Assembly: GCA_003697085.1 (NCBI GenBank) | Contig: RFFU01000090.1 | Coordinates: 1 to 7,713, forward strand | Origin: Candidatus Hydrogenedentota bacterium | Lineage (GTDB): Bacteria > UBA8481 > J006 | Reading direction: 5' to 3' | Length of the DNA stretch: 7,713 nt | Shown: one piece after another, positions 1 through 5,919 of the stretch | Numbering within the stretch: the stretch's first letter is position 1 | How the letters are laid out: each line of letters starts with the position of its first letter | Program-made: the position numbers and the translations under genes | The notes under the pieces: generated by a model | The model's database searches: none | What the model was told of the DNA's origin: nothing | Seen by the model: only the letters and a program-made list of their open reading frames with translations

Positions 1-180
1 CCCATCCGCTCCTTGATCCTCTCGGACGTGAACTATCCGATCTCGATCGGCAGCCCCAGCGTCTATCGTTTCTTGCTTCCTTTTGACCGAAACACGGATT
101 ATTCCCTTCTTCTACGGCCCGGCGCCTCCGCCTCTCTCTCTGTGCGAATTCGTTTTCGTTATCCTCCGCGACGATTCTGA
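1..180 (+). CDS. C-terminal fragment of an unrecognised protein (5' end outside window)
   Basis: Reading frame 1 is open from the first base to a TGA at 178-180, giving 59 residues with no start codon needed because the gene begins upstream of the window. The translation alternates hydrophobic and polar residues (for example YPISIGSPSVYRF, then DYSLLLRPG, then SVRIRFRY) and looks like strands of a beta-sandwich ending. Its pyrimidine-rich codon choice matches the ABC transporter genes further right, which supports real coding. It converges on the YfhO-type gene and their 3' ends overlap at 112-180. I do not recognise the family; the tail of a glycosyltransferase or of an exported protein is possible, but this is a guess. 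The main doubt is that only 59 residues are visible. Confidence 0.5.
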   Translation, partial: PIRSLILSDVNYPISIGSPSVYRFLLPFDRNTDYSLLLRPGASASLSVRIRFRYPPRRF

Positions 181-2364
181 CTTCAGGAACGGCGCAGGTC
201 CCCCACGAGAAAGCCGCGGTGACAAGAGCAGAAAAAGCAGGCCTACAGCACCCGCGGAAGCAAGGAGCGAAACCCTCCATCCTGGGGGAAGATAACGAAA
301 AGCGACTTGGGAACGTCCGGGGGGGACACGCACGGAACGGAGGAAACCGAGAAAGGGGATTATCGGACGAGCCCGGCCGTTCACCTCGGCCCGCCATCCC
401 GGCGCCCAGGCATCGGCGAGCACAAGCGTGGCTGCGGTTTCCGTCTCGACCTCGATGAAAACTGAATTGTTGTCCTCGCGGACGATTTTTGCGGCGCCGG
501 TCCCCTCGAGGAGATAGACGCGTTCCTTCGCCTTCGGGTTCTCATAAAGCGCTATCCTTCGAAGCGGGAACGTTTCCGCGAGGACCCAGGGCAGGGGGGG
601 AGGAGGAGAGAGGTCGAGGTGGTTGATCCGCCATCGAACGGCGAAGAAATTGAGGTAGGGAGCATAGAGGGAGGCTGAATCCGATTCGAGCACCTCGAGA
701 TACCGCCGTGTCCGGCGGCTGAGGAGGAGTTCGTTCGCCCCCTGGGCGTGCCGGACGCCCCAGAGCGCACCGCGGGAGGGTTGGATGACGAGCCGACCGA
801 TCTCGGCCGTCCGAGCCTCTTTTCCGAATATCGGCGGCGCCGGAGCACTCCACCACGCCTTATCGACAAAGATGCGTCCTTTTCGAACTCGTGAAGCAAT
901 CAGCGGCGGGGCATAAGCATCTTGCGGTATCAACTCCGCAAAACGCCCCCCGGCTCCAAGGAAATCGATTACGAGGATGACGGGAACGATAACCGGAACA
1001 ACACTCCTCTTCCGAAAGAAAAGAAGAACCACGGCCATGCAAAAGAGGGCCACCACCGAATCCCGCGCGGCGGAAAGGCCGTAGGTGCGCAAGAAGGAGC
1101 CGAAATGCCGATCCAAACCGGCCAGCGAAACACTTGCCGGCAACGCCGTTCCAAGGATGATCGATACGAAAAGAATGAAACGGCTGGAATACTTCAAGCG
1201 AAGAAGTCCATCAAGTCCATAGGCCGCAAGAATCGGAAGGGCCAGGGAGGTAAACCAGAGGTATTTGATCGGATAACGGACAAGGTGAAGAGGCAAAGCG
1301 AAAGACCAGAGGAGCCGAAAGAGGGGGGAATGGGAACCGCCGGCCAACACGATCCCCAAAGCGGCGACCACAAACCAAAAGAGAATCCGTATCCGCTCTT
1401 TTCGGTTTCGGTGGAAAGGAGAAAAGACGGCAAGGAAGAGAACCGGAGATCCTAGGTAAAGGGAGCCGAAAAGAGGAAAACCATTGGCAAAGAGGTTCGA
1501 AAAAAAGACGCGGTGTCCATCAGGCGCCACGAAACCGTAAGGCAGAAAAAGGCTTCCGATGTTGTGAAGTCCCAGCGAATCCACCAACGCGGAGGCGGGG
1601 GTGAGTCCCCGACTGCGAACGGACTCCGCGAAGGTGTGCAGGAGCACGGGGATCCAGGCCGGCGCGGCCAAGAGCGTTCCCAGAATCAAGGCCCCCGTTC
1701 CCGAGAAAAACCGTTTCTTTCCACCGTAAACGAAACCTCCGGCCAGCGCCACCGGTCCTAGAATCATCGCGCGTTCCCACGATCCCCCCGTAATCACCAA
1801 CCCCCACGCGAGGGTACCGTAGAGCAGAGGTCGGCGGGAATGGAAGACCGCCCAGAGAAAGAAGACACCGTACGCGGCTATCGTGAGATGATGCGGAACC
1901 GGCGATTCGCATATTCTCAGCGCAGAAAACGCAAACGCCGTCCCCCCCGTGACCGCGGGAAGTATCCCCAAGCCTTCCTTCTTGAGAAAAAGCACCATTA
2001 AGCCGTAGGCAAGAACATAGAAAAGAAGAACGATCCCGGTAAAGAGAACCGGCACACGGCCGGGCAGGAGAAAAACGAGGTTGGATGGATCGAGGGGAAA
2101 ATACGCCGGTTGAGCGATCAGCGGTACGCCTCCCGCGGGATAAGGATTCCAGAACGGAAGTATTCCGTGACGAAGCGAAGACGCGATCACGGCTTTCGCC
2201 GGTACGTAAGTGCTGTGCAGGTCACGGAAATAGAGGACGTCGCCGAAGAGAAAACGAGGGAAGATCAAGAGCGTGGCGGTAATCCCCCAAAGGAGAACGA
2301 TCGCGCTTCCAAGAAATCGTGACAGTCCAGACCGCAATCCTCTGTCTCTTCGGATAACGCGCAC
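112..2364 (-). CDS. YfhO-type polytopic membrane protein (putative GT-C-like glycosyltransferase)
   Basis: Predicted integral membrane protein of 750 residues resembling the bacterial YfhO family, whose studied members are linked to sugar modification of cell-wall or teichoic-acid polymers. The N-terminus has a membrane helix (about 18-38) followed by an external loop with YFRDLH (45-50), whose Asp48 sits where GT-C enzymes keep a catalytic acid. Then comes the family signature ILPFWNPYPAGGVPL (68-82). About a dozen further hydrophobic segments follow to about 470, including VRYPIKYLW (362-370) and AAYGLDGLL (380-388), both typical of the family. A soluble C-terminal part has WAPGWRAEVNGR (653-664), then VPPG and FRYLPPGW, and a last helix at about 698-715. 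The GTG start at 2364 is chosen because AAAGGAG lies 8 bases upstream. The frame stays open to 2574, but those 70 residues are arginine/glycine-rich and precede the ribosome site. The final roughly 30 residues are charged and low-complexity, and fall largely in the overlap with the convergent gene. Substrate is unknown. Confidence 0.85.
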   Translation of the reverse strand: MRVIRRDRGLRSGLSRFLGSAIVLLWGITATLLIFPRFLFGDVLYFRDLHSTYVPAKAVIASSLRHGILPFWNPYPAGGVPLIAQPAYFPLDPSNLVFLLPGRVPVLFTGIVLLFYVLAYGLMVLFLKKEGLGILPAVTGGTAFAFSALRICESPVPHHLTIAAYGVFFLWAVFHSRRPLLYGTLAWGLVITGGSWERAMILGPVALAGGFVYGGKKRFFSGTGALILGTLLAAPAWIPVLLHTFAESVRSRGLTPASALVDSLGLHNIGSLFLPYGFVAPDGHRVFFSNLFANGFPLFGSLYLGSPVLFLAVFSPFHRNRKERIRILFWFVVAALGIVLAGGSHSPLFRLLWSFALPLHLVRYPIKYLWFTSLALPILAAYGLDGLLRLKYSSRFILFVSIILGTALPASVSLAGLDRHFGSFLRTYGLSAARDSVVALFCMAVVLLFFRKRSVVPVIVPVILVIDFLGAGGRFAELIPQDAYAPPLIASRVRKGRIFVDKAWWSAPAPPIFGKEARTAEIGRLVIQPSRGALWGVRHAQGANELLLSRRTRRYLEVLESDSASLYAPYLNFFAVRWRINHLDLSPPPPLPWVLAETFPLRRIALYENPKAKERVYLLEGTGAAKIVREDNNSVFIEVETETAATLVLADAWAPGWRAEVNGRARPIIPFLGFLRSVRVPPGRSQVAFRYLPPGWRVSLLASAGAVGLLFLLLSPRLSRGGPAPFLKSESSRRITKTNSHRERGGGAGP

Positions 2365-2372
2365 GATCCCTT

Positions 2373-2379
2373 CTCCTTT
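2373..2379 (-). promoter_or_regulatory. Ribosome binding site deciding the YfhO-type gene start
   Basis: On the minus strand AAAGGAG is followed by 8 bases and then GTG (2364-2362). This is the best ribosome site in the open frame, and it sets the start 70 codons inside the longest possible reading frame. Confidence 0.7.
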
Positions 2380-2407
2380 ACCGCTGTCAAGGGTAGCAGA
2401 GGGGGAA

Positions 2408-2425
2408 ATTCCGACAAGGCGGAAT
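2408..2425. repeat. Perfect 6-6-6 inverted repeat in the YfhO-type leader
   Basis: ATTCCG, six bases (ACAAGG), then CGGAAT. It lies 44-61 bases upstream of the GTG start on the minus strand, so it could be an operator or a leader hairpin. A six-base arm can arise by chance in this much GC-rich sequence, so its function is uncertain. Confidence 0.4.
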
Positions 2426-2520
2426 CCCAGCCGTGACACTCGCCCTCCAAAAATGCACACTCGGTACCGCGCTATTCTTCCGCGGCCGAAAATGCCTGTC
2501 CCCCCCCGGCGGATTTGAGA

Positions 2521-2549
2521 TTGAATTGCTAACACAGGAAGCGTATCTT
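2521..2549 (+). promoter_or_regulatory. Candidate sigma70-type promoter of the ABC importer operon
   Basis: TTGAAT (2521-2526) and TATCTT (2544-2549) are separated by exactly 17 bases. Each matches four of six consensus positions. Transcription would start near 2556, giving a leader of about 50 bases before the TTG start at 2608. The position in a divergent intergenic region directly upstream of the operon fits. This is inferred from consensus only. Confidence 0.5.
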
Positions 2550-2595
2550 TTCCCCCGAACCATGGAACGCACATTCACAATCACCGTTGAAGAAC

Positions 2596-2600
2596 GGAGG
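2596..2600 (+). promoter_or_regulatory. Ribosome binding site deciding the substrate-binding protein start
   Basis: GGAGG is followed by seven bases (CTTGTCG) and a TTG at 2608. It would lie inside the gene if the upstream TTG at 2587 were used, so it favours the 2608 start. Confidence 0.7.
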
Positions 2601-2607
2601 CTTGTCG

Positions 2608-4023
2608 TTGGATAGGAAACTCCATCGCGCGCCCTGCCATTTTTCAAAATCCCCGCCCTTCAGGAATAAGCCCGCCGGGATTTCTCTTCCGTCTTTTCGT
2701 TTCCTCCGCTCCTCTTTCCTCCTCGTCCTCTCTCTTGTTTTTCTCTCTTCCTTCCTCCCCGGATGCGGCGGTTCCTCCTCTCCTTCATCCCCTGGAAAGA
2801 ACAAGACGATCGCGTTCGCCGTGGGAGGCGCTCCGAACGAGATTGCGTTCTGGGAACGGCTTGCCAAAGAGTTCGAATCCCGCTCCGGAATCGGTGTCCG
2901 CCTGATACGCCAGCCGACCAACACCGATCAGCGGCGCCAGGGACTCGTGTTGGCGCTCAAGGCCCATCAATCCGACCCGGACGTCTTCTTGATGGATGTC
3001 GCTTGGATCGGCCAATTCGCCGCCGCCGACTGGCTCCTTCCCCTTTCCGGTGGACTCTCTCCGGTCAAGACGAAACCGAAGGAACTCTTCGAGAACGTGA
3101 TCCGGACGGCGGGAACCTATCGTAATCGCGTCGTTGCGTTACCGGTTTATGTTGATGCGGGCCTGCTCTATTACCGCACGGACCTTCTCGAAAAGGCCGG
3201 ATTCGATTCCCCCCCGAAGACGTGGCCGGAACTGGTAGAGATGGCTTCGAAGATTCAGCGACGGGAGCGAGCGCGAGGCAGGCGGCGTTTCTCGGGATAC
3301 GTCTGGCAGGGCGCACAATACGAGGGGCTCGTGTGTCATTTCCTCGAGGTGGCGTCGAGCGCGGGGGGCGGAATCGTCGTAAACGGGAAGGGGCTTCTTC
3401 ATGTCGCCTCGCCTCAAAACGTCCGCGCTCTGACCTTCCTGCGCGATCTGATTCGGAAATGGAGGATTTCGCCGCCGAGCACCTACACGGAGATGCGCGA
3501 GGAGGAGGTTCGCCGGGCGTTTCAGCAGGGACGGGCGCTTTTCGAGCGGAACTGGCCCTATGCCTGGGCCCTCCACCAGGATACGGAATCCCGCGTCCGG
3601 GGAAAGGTGGGGCTCGCTCCGCTTCCTCACTTCGACACGTATCCTTCCGCCGCGACTTTGGGCGGATGGCATATCGGAATCTCGCGATTCAGCGATCGGA
3701 AGGCCGCGGCGGGCGCCTTCGTCGATTTCGTTCTCTCTCCGGAGATTCAGAAGCGGTTGGCGCTAAATCTGGGTTGGAATCCGGGCCGCCGTTCGACCTA
3801 TACGGACAGCGATGTCCTGGCAAAGGCACCTCACCTGGCGGCACTCTCCCGGGTCTTCGAAAACGCCGTCGCCCGTCCCAACCTTCCTTACTGGCCGCTC
3901 GTCTCCGCCGCGCTCCAAGAACACCTCAATGCCGCGCTGGCCGGAAGGGAATCCCCCGAGGACGCCTTGAAGCAAGCCGAGGAGGCGATGAACGAGATCG
4001 CCGCACGATACGAAAGCCCCTGA
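2608..4023 (+). CDS. ABC importer carbohydrate-binding lipoprotein (family 1 extracellular solute-binding protein)
   Basis: Binds a sugar or oligosaccharide outside the cytoplasmic membrane and delivers it to the two permeases encoded next. The TTG start at 2608 gives 471 residues. The n-region is unusually long (about 30 residues, basic), then a leucine-rich helix ends in the lipobox FLPGC with the lipidated Cys at 53, followed by a Gly/Ser/Pro linker to about residue 64. Family features in order are a first strand at about 66-74, DVFLMDVAW (125-133), ALPVYVDAGLLYYRTDLLEKAG (about 177-198, the usual hinge-region segment), FERNWPYAW (312-320), VGLAPLPHF (334-342) and TLGGWHIGIS (350-359). The pattern DVFLMDVAWIGQFAAADWL resembles maltose/trehalose-binding proteins, so such a glycan is the best guess; sequence alone does not settle the ligand. 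It is the first gene of the operon, with 10 bases to the next. A shifted start is possible because no ATG lies near the signal peptide. Confidence 0.9.
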   Translation: MDRKLHRAPCHFSKSPPFRNKPAGISLPSFRFLRSSFLLVLSLVFLSSFLPGCGGSSSPSSPGKNKTIAFAVGGAPNEIAFWERLAKEFESRSGIGVRLIRQPTNTDQRRQGLVLALKAHQSDPDVFLMDVAWIGQFAAADWLLPLSGGLSPVKTKPKELFENVIRTAGTYRNRVVALPVYVDAGLLYYRTDLLEKAGFDSPPKTWPELVEMASKIQRRERARGRRRFSGYVWQGAQYEGLVCHFLEVASSAGGGIVVNGKGLLHVASPQNVRALTFLRDLIRKWRISPPSTYTEMREEEVRRAFQQGRALFERNWPYAWALHQDTESRVRGKVGLAPLPHFDTYPSAATLGGWHIGISRFSDRKAAAGAFVDFVLSPEIQKRLALNLGWNPGRRSTYTDSDVLAKAPHLAALSRVFENAVARPNLPYWPLVSAALQEHLNAALAGRESPEDALKQAEEAMNEIAARYESP

Positions 4024-4033
4024 ACGGCAGTCG

Positions 4034-4906
4034 ATGAGCCGGCCGCGGAAATACCTTCTCCGCGTGCTCCCCTACCTCTTTCCCCTTCTCCTCCTTCTCG
4101 GCCTCTTCGCGGCTCTACCTGTCCTGGGCACGATCGAGAATAGTTTTTTTCGGGATATTCCCTTTCTGCCGCGACATTGGGCCGGTTTCGAGAATTACCG
4201 CGCCATCCTCTCCTCATCCGATTTTCGTAAGAGCCTCTGCTTCACGCTCCTGTTCACCGCTGTCTCCGTTCCGATCGAGATCGTGCTGGGGTACGTCTAT
4301 GCTCTGACGCTCAACGCCGTCTCTCGCCGCCGACTCCTTCAGGCCGTTCTTCTTCTCCCTTGGGCGCTTCCGCTCGTCGTTGCCGGCCGCCTCTGGCAAC
4401 TCGATACCGATTACCATTCCGGCATCCTCAACCTTCTTCTGACCCGTTTCGGTTTCGAACCCGTCAATTGGCTCGGAACACCGGCCCGTGCTTTCACGCT
4501 CCTCGTCGTCGCCGATTCGTGGAAAACCGCTCCTTTCGTTGCCATCATTCTTTACGCCGCTCTGACAACCATTCCGCAATCGCTCTACGAACAGGCCTCG
4601 GTGGACGGCGCAGGTCTCTTGCGTCGTTTTCTCTTCATTACGCTCCCTCTCACACTACCGTCGGCCTTTGTCGCAGGCCTCTTTCGGTCCGTTGACGCCC
4701 TTCGAATCTTCGACCTCGTCTTCGTCCTCACGCACGGCGGTCCCGGCGGTGGAACCACCTCCCTTTCGCTTCTCGCTTACCGGTACTATCTCTCCGGGGA
4801 TTTCGGGACCGGCGGCGCCGTCTCCGTTCTTCTCTTCGCCGTCGCCTTCCTCGTCTCGCTCCTTCTCGTTCGGCTCCTCCGCGCTCCCACCGAGGCGGCC
4901 GTATGA
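4034..4906 (+). CDS. ABC sugar importer permease, MalF-like (binding-protein-dependent inner membrane component)
   Basis: One of the two membrane subunits forming the translocation channel of the importer. It has 290 residues, usual for this family and without the large periplasmic insertion of E. coli MalF. About six membrane helices are visible, near 10-34, 68-92, 101-120, 155-178, 206-226 and 261-282. The cytoplasmic EAA loop, which docks onto the ATPase, is clear: EQASVDGAG (186-194) followed by the LP pair (204-205). Just beyond it lies LTHGGPGGGT (232-241), a stretch very common in MalF/UgpA-type permeases. The ATG at 4034 lies 10 bases after the previous stop, with only a weak ribosome site, consistent with translation coupled to the upstream gene. 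Its last four bases overlap the next gene. The sense strand is strikingly pyrimidine-rich, which reflects its Leu/Phe/Ser content and codon choice. Confidence 0.93.
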   Translation: MSRPRKYLLRVLPYLFPLLLLLGLFAALPVLGTIENSFFRDIPFLPRHWAGFENYRAILSSSDFRKSLCFTLLFTAVSVPIEIVLGYVYALTLNAVSRRRLLQAVLLLPWALPLVVAGRLWQLDTDYHSGILNLLLTRFGFEPVNWLGTPARAFTLLVVADSWKTAPFVAIILYAALTTIPQSLYEQASVDGAGLLRRFLFITLPLTLPSAFVAGLFRSVDALRIFDLVFVLTHGGPGGGTTSLSLLAYRYYLSGDFGTGGAVSVLLFAVAFLVSLLLVRLLRAPTEAAV

Positions 4907-5727
4907 GACAACATCCTTCGGCTCGCCTTCTTACCATCCTCGGAACGGTCTTCGTCGTTCTCTTCTCGCTCGGCCCGCTCCTCCCCGCCCTCCTGGTCAG
5001 CCTCTCCCGCACGGGCACGCTCGTCTCGTTCCCCGCGCTTTCCCTTACTCTCGATCATTACCGTACGGTCCTTTCCTCGCCAACGCTCAAATTCGGCCGG
5101 GCACTCGGAAACGCCGTTTTGCTCAGCCTAACCGCCAGTCTCCTTGCCGTCGGAACCGCCCTTCTCGGCGCCTTCGCGCTTCGCCTCCTGCCCCCCCGCC
5201 GCCGGCCGTTCCTTCTGCTCTCCGTTCTCGCCCTCTCGCTCTTTCCACAAATCAGTATCATCGGAGCACTCTACCGCGCGTATTCCAACCTCGGCTTGAT
5301 CAATGTCCTTCTCGCCCTCGCTCCCCCCTACGCCGCCCTCTTCCTCCCGCTCGTCCTTTGGCTCCTTCACGCGCTCCTTCAGACCGTGCCGCGGGAATTG
5401 GACGAGGCGGCACGGGTCGATGGTGCCGGCGATACAACCATTCTCGCGCGCATCCTCGTGCCCCTTTCCCTCCCCGGAATCCTCTCCGCCTTCCTGCTGG
5501 TTTTCGTTCAAGGATTCAACGAATTCCTCTACGCCCTGATGCTTCTCGTCGATCCCAACGCGCGGACTGTCTCCGTCGCGATCGCAATGTTCGAGGGCCT
5601 GCACGGGAGGATCCCGTGGGGCGAAACGATGGCGGCCGCGGTGATTGCATCGCTGCCCGCGGTTCTCTTGGCTCTCTTTTGCCAGAAGTGGATCATCGCG
5701 GGACTGACAAAGGGAGCGGTGAAATAA
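4903..5727 (+). CDS. ABC sugar importer permease, MalG-like (binding-protein-dependent inner membrane component)
   Basis: Second membrane subunit of the importer, 274 residues, a normal MalG-family length. About six helices are visible near 9-32, 70-97, 104-123, 137-160, 188-210 and 243-264. The EAA loop reads ELDEAARVDGAG (165-176) with the LP pair at 190-191. The C-terminus GLTKGAVK (267-274) matches the typical MalG ending, whose tail contacts the ATPase in the maltose transporter. The start overlaps the previous stop in an ATGA arrangement (4903-4906), the classic sign of translational coupling within an operon. The operon appears to end here: the next gene is 192 bases away, unrelated, and no ATP-binding subunit follows. 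Confidence 0.93.
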   Translation: MRQHPSARLLTILGTVFVVLFSLGPLLPALLVSLSRTGTLVSFPALSLTLDHYRTVLSSPTLKFGRALGNAVLLSLTASLLAVGTALLGAFALRLLPPRRRPFLLLSVLALSLFPQISIIGALYRAYSNLGLINVLLALAPPYAALFLPLVLWLLHALLQTVPRELDEAARVDGAGDTTILARILVPLSLPGILSAFLLVFVQGFNEFLYALMLLVDPNARTVSVAIAMFEGLHGRIPWGETMAAAVIASLPAVLLALFCQKWIIAGLTKGAVK

Positions 5728-5743
5728 TGTAAATTTTTTTACA
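5728..5743. repeat. Perfect AT-rich inverted repeat TGTAAA-N4-TTTACA, candidate operator
   Basis: It begins at the base right after the stop codon of the MalG-like gene: TGTAAA, TTTT, TTTACA. In GC-rich DNA such a perfect AT-rich dyad stands out. The 6-4-6 layout resembles Rex-type sites (TTGTGAA-N4-TTCACAA) but differs at one core base per arm and lacks the outer pair, so the regulator is unknown. Its centre is about 53 bases upstream of the start predicted from the TATAAT box at 5777. The transcript could also fold as a weak terminator hairpin for the ABC operon, but the stem is only A-U and G-U/G-C poor. Confidence 0.5.
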
Positions 5744-5749
5744 ATCTTT

Positions 5750-5770
5750 TTCGGGATATCCGTCCCCGAA
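5750..5770. repeat. Inverted repeat TTCGGG-N9-CCCGAA
   Basis: Perfect six-base arms (5750-5755 and 5765-5770) surround a nine-base spacer, which with the inner arm bases includes the eight-base palindrome GGATATCC (5754-5761). It lies seven bases upstream of the TATAAT box, where a -35 element would be expected. It could be an operator or activator site, or a GC hairpin after the ABC operon. No T-run follows, so a classical terminator is unlikely. Confidence 0.4.
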
Positions 5771-5776
5771 TCGGCC

Positions 5777-5782
5777 TATAAT
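5777..5782 (+). promoter_or_regulatory. Candidate -10 box (TATAAT) of the FecR-GspG gene
   Basis: A perfect TATAAT in a GC-rich intergenic region directly upstream of the next gene. No acceptable -35 hexamer lies 16-18 bases upstream; that position is inside the two neighbouring inverted repeats. This arrangement is common for activator-dependent promoters, which is an inference. Transcription would start near 5789. Confidence 0.45.
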
Positions 5783-5919
5783 TTCTTGAGCGATGGGAAA
5801 GCAGGAGGGAATTCCCGGAAACTTCCCGAAAGGTCAGAAAGCGGACAGAGCGGAGAGCGCGGCGGGGTCGAGCCGAGGCTTACGGCGACGCCGAAGGTAA
5901 CAGGAGGAGGAGCGAAGAG
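5783..5919 (+). other. Long purine-rich leader of the FecR-GspG gene, with a possible short upstream ORF
   Basis: If transcription starts near 5789, the leader is about 130 bases. It contains the palindrome GGGAATTCCC (5807-5816), a near direct repeat TTCCCGGAAA/TTCCCGAAAG (5812-5821 and 5823-5832), and a tight hairpin CGGC-GAC-GCCG (5883-5893). An ATG at 5793 opens a 35-codon frame ending in TAA at 5898-5900, just before the downstream ribosome site; its product would end in a run of arginines. I could not match the leader to a riboswitch class I know. The short frame has no clear ribosome site and may be chance. Confidence 0.35.

Larger units (their letters stand above)
2365..2607. other. 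Divergent intergenic region between the YfhO-type gene and the ABC importer operon
   Basis: These 243 bases separate two divergently transcribed genes. I see no convincing gene here. The leftward half carries the YfhO ribosome site and the inverted repeat at 2408-2425. The rightward half carries a run of eight C (2500-2507), the candidate promoter at 2521-2549 and the ribosome site at 2596-2600. No convincing leftward -35/-10 pair was found. Confidence 0.7.

Noticed and set aside
2385-2390. TTGACA on the minus strand as a -35 box for the YfhO-type gene
   Set aside because: It lies about 20 bases before the start codon and overlaps the ribosome-site region, with no -10 box possible before the gene.
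2500-2507. Run of eight C as a phase-variation tract
   Set aside because: It lies upstream of the predicted -35 box and outside any coding frame or promoter spacer, so slippage would have no evident effect.
2365-2574. 70-residue N-terminal extension of the YfhO-type protein
   Set aside because: Arg/Gly-rich, lies upstream of a good ribosome site for the GTG at 2364, and is not like the family N-terminus.
3222-4037. 271-codon plus-strand open frame inside the substrate-binding protein gene
   Set aside because: Arg/Gly-rich product with no family pattern; the overlapping frame has all the expected solute-binding protein motifs.
4668-5732. 354-codon plus-strand open frame spanning both permease genes
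   Set aside because: Its product is a Ser/Pro/Arg-rich low-complexity chain with no domain pattern, while the overlapping frames encode two textbook permeases with EAA loops.
5783-5919. Cyclic di-GMP (GEMM) or other known riboswitch in the FecR-GspG leader
   Set aside because: The conserved GEMM core sequences are not present, and the tight hairpin near 5883-5893 alone is not diagnostic.
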